Of a stretch of DNA of 64,000 bases, positions 58,840 to 64,000 are shown piece by piece. Within the stretch, counting starts at the first letter, position 1. Each line of letters opens with the position of its first letter. Below the pieces are notes generated by a model. It did not search any database. It worked only from the letters and a program-made list of their open reading frames with translations, and was not told the origin of the DNA. The position numbers were made by a program, and so were the translations under genes. Source of the stretch: Phycisphaerales bacterium (lineage in GTDB: Bacteria > Planctomycetota > Phycisphaerae > UBA1845 > UTPLA1); NCBI GenBank assembly GCA_020639075.1, contig JACKHI010000001.1:3596001-3660000 (forward strand), read 5' to 3'.

Positions 58840-60270
58840 ATGTCAAAGGTTAGACCGACTGTGCAAGTTACACCACAACAAATAGACCTTTGGCGGGCGG
58901 CCGCATCGGAACATCAACGATTGGAGTTCAAGGAGGCGAAGACACAATTCGACAGTAGGAAACTGAACGAGTACTGCGTGGCAATCGCAAATGAGGGTGG
59001 TGGCCATCTCATTCTGGGTGTTGCGGACAAGCCACCTCGCCCGATTGTCGGTACGAGCGCGGTAAGCGATCCAACTGCGATGGCGGAGAAGCTCTTTCAC
59101 TCCTTAGGCTTCCGAGTGGACATCGAAGAAGTCTATCATCGGGACGGCAGGGTCGTGGTATTTCACATCCCGTCTCGACCTCGGGGGAGTGCCTTTCATT
59201 TGGACGGCAGGTATTTGATGAGGTCGGGTGAGTGCTTGGTTCCAATGAGTGAGGACCAACTGCGCAGGATATTCAAGGAGGGTGAACCGGATTGGCTTGA
59301 GGAACATTCCATTACCGGATTGGAGTCTCAGCAAGTCGTCGATCTGTTGGATACTCACACGTATTTCGAACTTCTTGGGCTCCCATATCCGACATCACAA
59401 TCCGGAGTCATTGATCGACTGCTAGGCGAACGCCTGATCGACGAGGCTGGGAGTTTGATCGCAATTCGACGGCTTGGCGGACTACTACTCGCGAAGAGGC
59501 TACACGACTTTCCAGACATCTCCCGAAAAGCTCCGCGTGTTGTCGTATATTCAGGTACGTCCAAGCTGGAAACGCGACTCGACCAGTCGGGGACCAAAGG
59601 ATATGCCGTCGGTTTTCAGGGTCTGGTTCGTTTCGTCAACCAACAACTTCCTCAAAACGAAATCATCGAGAATGCAATTCGAAAAGAGGTGAAACTCGTT
59701 CCCGAAATCGTGCTACGCGAGCTCATCGCAAACGCACTCATTCATCAGGACCTTACAATTGGCGGGGCTTCGGTGATGATCGAGGTCTACAGTGATCGAA
59801 TCGAGATTTCGAATCCAGGCAAGCCAGTGGTTCCGGTAGAACGCTTTATTGACGGCTATCTCTCGCGAAACGAGAGACTGGCTGACGTTATGCGGCGAAT
59901 GGGAATCTGCGAAGAAAAAAGTAGTGGGATTGATCGTGTGGTACAGGCAGCTGAGGCGTATCAGCTTCCGGCTCCAGACTTTCATGCTGAACAACATCGG
60001 ACAATCGTGACTCTGCATGGTCCCCAAGCGCTTAAGGACATGGATCGAAACGATCGAATTCGGGCCTGCTACCAACATTGCGCGCTAAAGCGCGTGATGG
60101 CCCAGAGCATGACAAATGAGACGCTTCGAGAGCGGTTTCGACTCTCGGAGAAGAAGAGTGCGACTGCATCTCAGATCATCGCAGCAACGATTGAGGCGGG
60201 TCTCATCAAACTCGACGACAGGGTCGGAACATCGCGAAAATACGCCCGATATTTACCGTTCTGGGCATGA
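58840..60270 (+). CDS. AlbA_2/Schlafen-type DNA-binding regulator with ATPase-like domain
   Basis: A 476-residue cytoplasmic protein. The N-terminal AlbA_2 (Schlafen) domain shows RLEFKEAKTQFDSRKLNEYCVAIANEGGGHLILGVAD; the C-terminal half has the RecG-like HATPase_c_4 segment LRELIANALIHQDLTIGGASVMIEVYSDRIEISNPGKPV and a winged helix region near the end. Such proteins act as transcription regulators or defence-associated factors. By eye the DNA is AT-richer than its neighbours and no ribosome-binding site is clear (start ATG 58840, or 58819), which hints at acquisition. Follows the terminator of the metal ATPase gene. Confidence 0.78.
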   Translation: MSKVRPTVQVTPQQIDLWRAAASEHQRLEFKEAKTQFDSRKLNEYCVAIANEGGGHLILGVADKPPRPIVGTSAVSDPTAMAEKLFHSLGFRVDIEEVYHRDGRVVVFHIPSRPRGSAFHLDGRYLMRSGECLVPMSEDQLRRIFKEGEPDWLEEHSITGLESQQVVDLLDTHTYFELLGLPYPTSQSGVIDRLLGERLIDEAGSLIAIRRLGGLLLAKRLHDFPDISRKAPRVVVYSGTSKLETRLDQSGTKGYAVGFQGLVRFVNQQLPQNEIIENAIRKEVKLVPEIVLRELIANALIHQDLTIGGASVMIEVYSDRIEISNPGKPVVPVERFIDGYLSRNERLADVMRRMGICEEKSSGIDRVVQAAEAYQLPAPDFHAEQHRTIVTLHGPQALKDMDRNDRIRACYQHCALKRVMAQSMTNETLRERFRLSEKKSATASQIIAATIEAGLIKLDDRVGTSRKYARYLPFWA

Positions 60271-60454
60271 TTGCTTATTTTCACGCCAAGCTGTTTTTCG
60301 CCCCAGAAAACCTGTAACTTATGTAATTACAATAACTTACTTATTTAAGCGTTACCCCCGACTCATGTTCGGGCCCCAGTCCAGACGGACCCCCGATTCC
60401 GCGCAGTTCCACGCCATCCTCCACCAAGTCCTGCGTCTCCTTGGGTCACCCCCC

Positions 60455-61567
60455 TCACAACACACTCATCGGTATCCCGCTCCCCGTCGATCGCTTCGGT
60501 GGCTTCGACTCCCACACGCCCGCGATCGCGGCGCCGCAATCCGGGCATCTGCCAGGCTCGACCATCCGATTCTCTTCGACGTAGAACCCTTTCCGCCGGA
60601 TCACGACTGCGTCGCAGGCCGGGCATTTCGTGCATTCGCGATCGCCGACGCGGCCGTGGTGGTTGCCAGGGTAGACGTGTTTCAATCCGGCCGCGCGGCC
60701 GATGTCGTAGGCGCGGAGCAGAGTTTCGCCCGGCGTGCTGCCGCGATCCTGCATCTTGTAGTCGGGGCGGAAGGCTGTGACGTGCCACGGCATGTCCGCC
60801 GAGATATCGGCGAGGAATCGCGCGATGTTGCCGAGTTCCCTGTCGCTGTCATTGAACCCCGGAACGACAAGCGTGACGACTTCGACCCAGAACTTCATCT
60901 CAATCAACACCTCGATCGTCGTCAGTACGTTTGCCAGCACGCCGCCCAGCTCTCGATAGTGCTTGTCGTCGAAGCCCTTGAGATCGACCTTATAAAGATC
61001 CACGTAGGGCCTCAGGAATTTCAACACTTCCGGCGTGGCGTTGCCGTTGGAAACATAGCCGCAGGTCAACCCCTTGGTCCGCGCGATCTTGAAGACTTCG
61101 ACGGCCCACTCGCTCGTGATCAGCGGTTCGTTGTAGGTCGATACGACGACGGGCGCACCGCGCTTCACGGCGATGTCGATCATCTCCATCGGTGAGCAGA
61201 ACGTCGGCATTGCAATCGCCGCATCGTCGCGCAGGGCCTGAGACGTCACCCAGTTCTGGCAATATGAGCAATGGAAGTCGCAGCCGAGCATGCCGAACGA
61301 CAGCGCGTCGCGCCCCGGGTACGCATGATAAAACGGTTTCTTCTCAATCGGGTCGACCTGCAGGCCCGCAACGTATCCGCCCGGCGTCCTCAATTCGCCT
61401 TTGTCGTTGAATCGCACGCGACAGACGCCCGCGCGGCCGGGATTGACGAGACAACGATGGCCGCATGCGACGCAGCGAATACCGTCGCCCTCTTTCCATG
61501 CGAGTTCGGGCGCGGCCGGAATCGTGTTGCCTTGGAGAACGCTCTTGAGTGAGACGGTCGTATTCAT
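60455..61567 (-). CDS. amrS: AmmeMemoRadiSam-type radical SAM enzyme
   Basis: A 370-residue radical SAM protein. The cluster motif C-x3-C-x2-C is in LGCDFHCSYCQNW, preceded by the zinc-type pair RCVACGHRCLVNPGRAGVCRVRF. Further segments: GGYVAGLQVDPIEKKPFYHAYPG, VVSTYNEPLI, LKGFDDKHYRELGG, RFLADISADMPWHVTAFRPDYKMQ, and C-terminal CPACDAVVIRR / RCPDCGAAIAG zinc ribbon. Matches AmrS of the AmmeMemoRadiSam set; the reaction is not established. The usual AmrA and AmrB partner genes are not in the window. Confidence 0.85.
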   Translation of the reverse strand: MNTTVSLKSVLQGNTIPAAPELAWKEGDGIRCVACGHRCLVNPGRAGVCRVRFNDKGELRTPGGYVAGLQVDPIEKKPFYHAYPGRDALSFGMLGCDFHCSYCQNWVTSQALRDDAAIAMPTFCSPMEMIDIAVKRGAPVVVSTYNEPLITSEWAVEVFKIARTKGLTCGYVSNGNATPEVLKFLRPYVDLYKVDLKGFDDKHYRELGGVLANVLTTIEVLIEMKFWVEVVTLVVPGFNDSDRELGNIARFLADISADMPWHVTAFRPDYKMQDRGSTPGETLLRAYDIGRAAGLKHVYPGNHHGRVGDRECTKCPACDAVVIRRKGFYVEENRMVEPGRCPDCGAAIAGVWESKPPKRSTGSGIPMSVL

Positions 61568-61653
61568 GGCGCTTGACCGACGAAGGGGACTTGGGGAATC
61601 CTGTTATGCAGGATTATAGTGCACGCGGAGCCGGGTTCCTCGAATCGAAATCG

Positions 61654-62511
61654 CTACGGACCGACGACGCCGTTGAGGAAATCGATCAGCGCGGTCTCGT
61701 ACGAAGGGTCTCGATTGACGGCCTGCAAGTGACCGCCCGTCATTTCGACGAAGGATTTCGGCTCCGGCGCGAGTTCGTACAGGTTCCTGGCTCCCGCGAT
61801 CGGCGTCGTCAGATCGTCGCGCGACTGGATGAATCGCTTGGGCATCGTCACATTGACGATATTCTCAGCGGACATCAACTCGTCTGGAATGCGGCTGAAG
61901 GCGATCGGGTCCGGCGTGATGCCGAGCAACGTGAACGCCCACGGCGGGAGCGTCTCCGAGAAGCTGCCTTCAACGACAAGACCCACGACGCGATCGGGCG
62001 AACGCGCGGCCTGCGCAATCGCCGGCAACGTTCCCATCGACTGGCCGAAAATGACGATCTTGTCCGCACCCGGGCCATCACGCTGCTGCACGTATTGCAA
62101 CACTACGTCGGCGTCTGGAAGCACCGTCGTAATTTCGGCAAGAACAAGGCTCTCGCCGAACCCCTGGTAGTCATAGACAAAGACGCTAAATCCATTGCGA
62201 TTCAATAATCGGTAGTGATCCGACGTGGAAGCGCGATTGATCACGGCGCCGTGATGAATGATGACCGTCGCTCGGGCGTCATCGGCCGGAATGAACCAGC
62301 CGAAGATCTGCTCTCCATTCCCGCCCGAAAGCTGGACCGACTCGCTGGCCAGGCCGAATTGCTCGGGGAGCGGCCAAACGATGTGGATTGTGGGCAGCGG
62401 AAACAAGCCGCCGTTGTCGACGGCGAATGCGCCGCAACCGGCGTTCCCGGCCGCAGCCACAAGGAGGCCCAAGAGCGTTGAAGTGATTCTTCGGCGACGG
62501 ACGTTCGGCAT
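61654..62511 (-). CDS. Alpha/beta hydrolase lipoprotein
   Basis: A 285-residue lipoprotein (signal ending AGNAGC, Cys26). Nucleophile elbow GQSMG (Ser158), an Asp in FIQSRDDLTTPI and His in EMTGGHLQAVNRD make the triad; the oxyanion region is IIHHGAVINRASTSD and VYDYQGFGES precedes the elbow. The layout resembles DUF-type serine hydrolases/bem46-like esterases. ATG 62511 begins the signal peptide; the frame to 62535 has two extra upstream residues sets and is not preferred. Divergent from the acyl-carrier gene. Confidence 0.8.
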   Translation of the reverse strand: MPNVRRRRITSTLLGLLVAAAGNAGCGAFAVDNGGLFPLPTIHIVWPLPEQFGLASESVQLSGGNGEQIFGWFIPADDARATVIIHHGAVINRASTSDHYRLLNRNGFSVFVYDYQGFGESLVLAEITTVLPDADVVLQYVQQRDGPGADKIVIFGQSMGTLPAIAQAARSPDRVVGLVVEGSFSETLPPWAFTLLGITPDPIAFSRIPDELMSAENIVNVTMPKRFIQSRDDLTTPIAGARNLYELAPEPKSFVEMTGGHLQAVNRDPSYETALIDFLNGVVGP

Positions 62512-62678
62512 TCGGGCTTTCAATAGGCGGCGCAAACAGCCGCGGTGCGGGAAGGTACATTACACTGTAGCGACGTCGGGGCGAGGGCACTATGGGCGGC
62601 TGCGAGATCGCGACGTTGAATCATCTTATGGGGCAGACTAGATTACCGGTCTTCACTCGTGGGATGAGACAACGACGC

Positions 62679-62918
62679 ATGAAGGATCGAGAGAAGATTC
62701 GCGAGTACCTTTTTGGCACGCTGTTGCCGACGGCGGTCTCTGCGCGCCCGGGCGACGACGCGAGTCTGTTCGATCTGGGCCTCGACTCGCTCCGGTTGAT
62801 GCAACTGCTCGTTTTCGTGGAACAATCGCTCGGTGTGAATCTGCCGGACCACGAGATGACGCCGGAACGCGTCGAGAGCGTCGATGCCATCGTCGAGTGG
62901 ATCGGCGAACATCGATAA
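62679..62918 (+). CDS. Acyl/peptidyl carrier protein
   Basis: A 79-residue carrier protein. The phosphopantetheine attachment site is LGLDSLRLMQL (Ser37), with helix-turn context FDLGLDSL and a C-terminal helix ESVDAIVEWIGEH. Stand-alone carriers load amino acids or acyl groups for synthetases or D-alanylation-type pathways. ATG 62679 follows GGGATGAGA at a good distance; 62664 is possible. It lies 28 bases before the adenylation enzyme gene, so the pair probably forms the start of a biosynthetic operon. Confidence 0.85.
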   Translation: MKDREKIREYLFGTLLPTAVSARPGDDASLFDLGLDSLRLMQLLVFVEQSLGVNLPDHEMTPERVESVDAIVEWIGEHR

Positions 62919-62946
62919 TCTTCACACGCGCAGGTGTTTCCAAGTC

Positions 62947-64000
62947 ATGAACGCCGCCACCAACGTCTTCGATCTGCTCGCCCACGCTGCCGACACGCAC
63001 GGGAATGGCGTCGCGATCGATTACTGCGGCGAATCGATTCGTTACGTCGAGTTGATCGATCGCGCCGAACGGCTGGCAACAGTGCTCCGTGACGCCGGCG
63101 CACAACCCGGATCGCGCGTCGCACATGCGTTTGCCAAGTCGATCGATGCGCTGGTCGCGATGTTCGCCATCGCGCGAACGGGCGCTGCATACGTACCGAT
63201 CGATCCGGCCTGGCCCGCCGATCGTATCGCGTGCATCTGCGACGACGCGGGAATCGGCATCTGGACCGGCACAAACGCGCCCCCTATCGAGCTCGCGTCG
63301 CGCGTGCGCCGCGCGTTCGTGTCGCGCGCGGATAACTCGGATGCCGTCGCACTCGCATCATCCGTCGAATCGCCGCGCATGACCGGAGCAGTACCCGCGC
63401 CCGATCGCGGGATCGCGAACCTGCTGTTCACATCGGGATCGACCGGCCGGCCAAAGGGCGTCGAAGTCACGACGCTGAGTCTGGATCACTTCTCAAGATG
63501 GGGCGCGAACCAGTTCCAACTGACATCGGCGGATCGCATCGCAAACCACGCGCCTTTCAATTTCGACTTGTCGACATTCGATATCTTTGCCTCCGTCCGC
63601 GCCGGCGCGACGATGTGCCCCGTGCCCGAGCGCGTGAAGATGTTCCCGTATCAGCTGGCAAAGTTCATTGCCGAGCAGCGGATCAGCGTGTGGTATTCCG
63701 TCCCGTCTGCGCTCGTGATGATGCAGCTTCGCGGCCAGTTGGCGGAGCATGATTTCTCGTCGCTGAGACACGTCATCTTCGCCGGTGAGGTCATGCCGAC
63801 GCCCGCGCTGCACGCCTTGATCGGACTGATTCCGAACGTCAAATGGACGAATCTCTACGGCCCGACCGAGACGAATGTATGCACGTATCATTCTGTTAAT
63901 CATAATGATACGCTGAGCACCGCCCCTCTACCGATCGGCCGGCCGATCAGCGATACGCGTGTGTGGATCGTGAGCGACGACAGTCGCGAAGTCGCGACAG
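62947..64000 (+). CDS. Amino-acid adenylation enzyme (NRPS A-domain-like), truncated at window edge
   Basis: At least 351 residues of an adenylate-forming enzyme, ending at the window edge. Adenylation motifs in order: GAAYVPIDPAWPADRI (A2), NLLFTSGSTGRPKGV (A3), HAPFNFDLSTFDIFASVRAGATM (A4), VIFAGEVMP and TNLYGPTETNVC (A5), then LPIGRPI. It activates a substrate carboxylate with ATP and loads the adjacent carrier protein; amino acid specificity is not read here because the relevant pocket residues need alignment. Could be a DltA-like, siderophore or NRPS initiation enzyme. Only the beginning of its operon is visible. Confidence 0.9.
   Translation, partial: MNAATNVFDLLAHAADTHGNGVAIDYCGESIRYVELIDRAERLATVLRDAGAQPGSRVAHAFAKSIDALVAMFAIARTGAAYVPIDPAWPADRIACICDDAGIGIWTGTNAPPIELASRVRRAFVSRADNSDAVALASSVESPRMTGAVPAPDRGIANLLFTSGSTGRPKGVEVTTLSLDHFSRWGANQFQLTSADRIANHAPFNFDLSTFDIFASVRAGATMCPVPERVKMFPYQLAKFIAEQRISVWYSVPSALVMMQLRGQLAEHDFSSLRHVIFAGEVMPTPALHALIGLIPNVKWTNLYGPTETNVCTYHSVNHNDTLSTAPLPIGRPISDTRVWIVSDDSREVAT

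Noticed and set aside
1..64000. tRNA, rRNA and CRISPR arrays
   Set aside because: No cloverleaf with a T-arm GGTTCGA core was found between genes, no rRNA-like stretch, and no regularly spaced repeat-spacer array.

Overview
The window looks like a chromosomal segment of a Planctomycetota bacterium, most likely from the Phycisphaerae side of the phylum. The organism call is inference from gene content: a sigma factor paired with a Ser/Thr kinase, secreted proteins built from Cys-rich GACC modules and D-x-N-x-NG-I-x-D-x-C repeats, dockerin/propeller giants, membrane proteins carrying a CxxC...CPECG zinc ribbon, many small lipoproteins, and a GC-rich sequence in which almost every gene has long antisense shadow ORFs. 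No rRNA, tRNA or CRISPR array was seen. About 45 protein genes are supported; the first (ABC ATPase) and last (adenylation enzyme) are cut by the window edges.

Layout. 1-3 kb: end of a LolD/MacB-type ABC ATPase, a cytochrome c'-like protein, and an intact IS4-type insertion sequence (1437-2928) with 19-bp inverted repeats and a 9-bp target duplication. 3.3-7 kb: an ECF-like sigma factor followed by a 994-residue protein joining a zinc-finger anti-sigma-like N-terminus, a Hanks kinase, one membrane segment and a complete family-5 (oligopeptide-type) solute-binding domain; this is the most unusual item. 7-17 kb: Cys-rich surface protein, RtcB RNA ligase, small lipoproteins and exported proteins, transglutaminase-like protein. 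17-21 kb: a 1354-residue secreted protein with duplicated propeller/Fn3-like modules and a dockerin-like region. 21-34 kb: lipoprotein hydrolases, an acetolactate decarboxylase-like lipoprotein, a nuclease-like gene with a zinc-ribbon partner, ispG, an M24 peptidase, an M14 carboxypeptidase, a tcmP/three-Cys pair, and rhodanese/MauE-like and VTT-domain genes. Intergenic DNA here holds four copies of a ~115-bp hairpin-rich repeat and a MITE-like element.

35.7-41.3 kb is a polyphosphate module on the minus strand (sixA-like, CHAD, ppx/gppA, ppk1). 41.6-44.5 kb carries an EEP-fold phosphodiesterase with a 38-residue membrane peptide upstream, a four-CBS protein and a HAD phosphatase. 44.5-56.4 kb is a membrane gene block: three SPFH (HflK/HflC-like) proteins, an ABC-2 ATPase, two permeases (one divergent) and a large unknown membrane protein. 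It is followed by a P1B metal ATPase, a Schlafen/AlbA_2-type regulator, an AmrS-type radical SAM enzyme, a lipoprotein hydrolase, and an acyl-carrier protein plus adenylation enzyme that probably open a biosynthetic cluster beyond the right edge.

How parts may cooperate (inference): the kinase-solute-binding fusion could pass an extracytoplasmic peptide signal to its adjacent sigma factor; the polyphosphate genes make, bind and degrade polyP; the SPFH set may form a membrane scaffold for the adjacent exporter.
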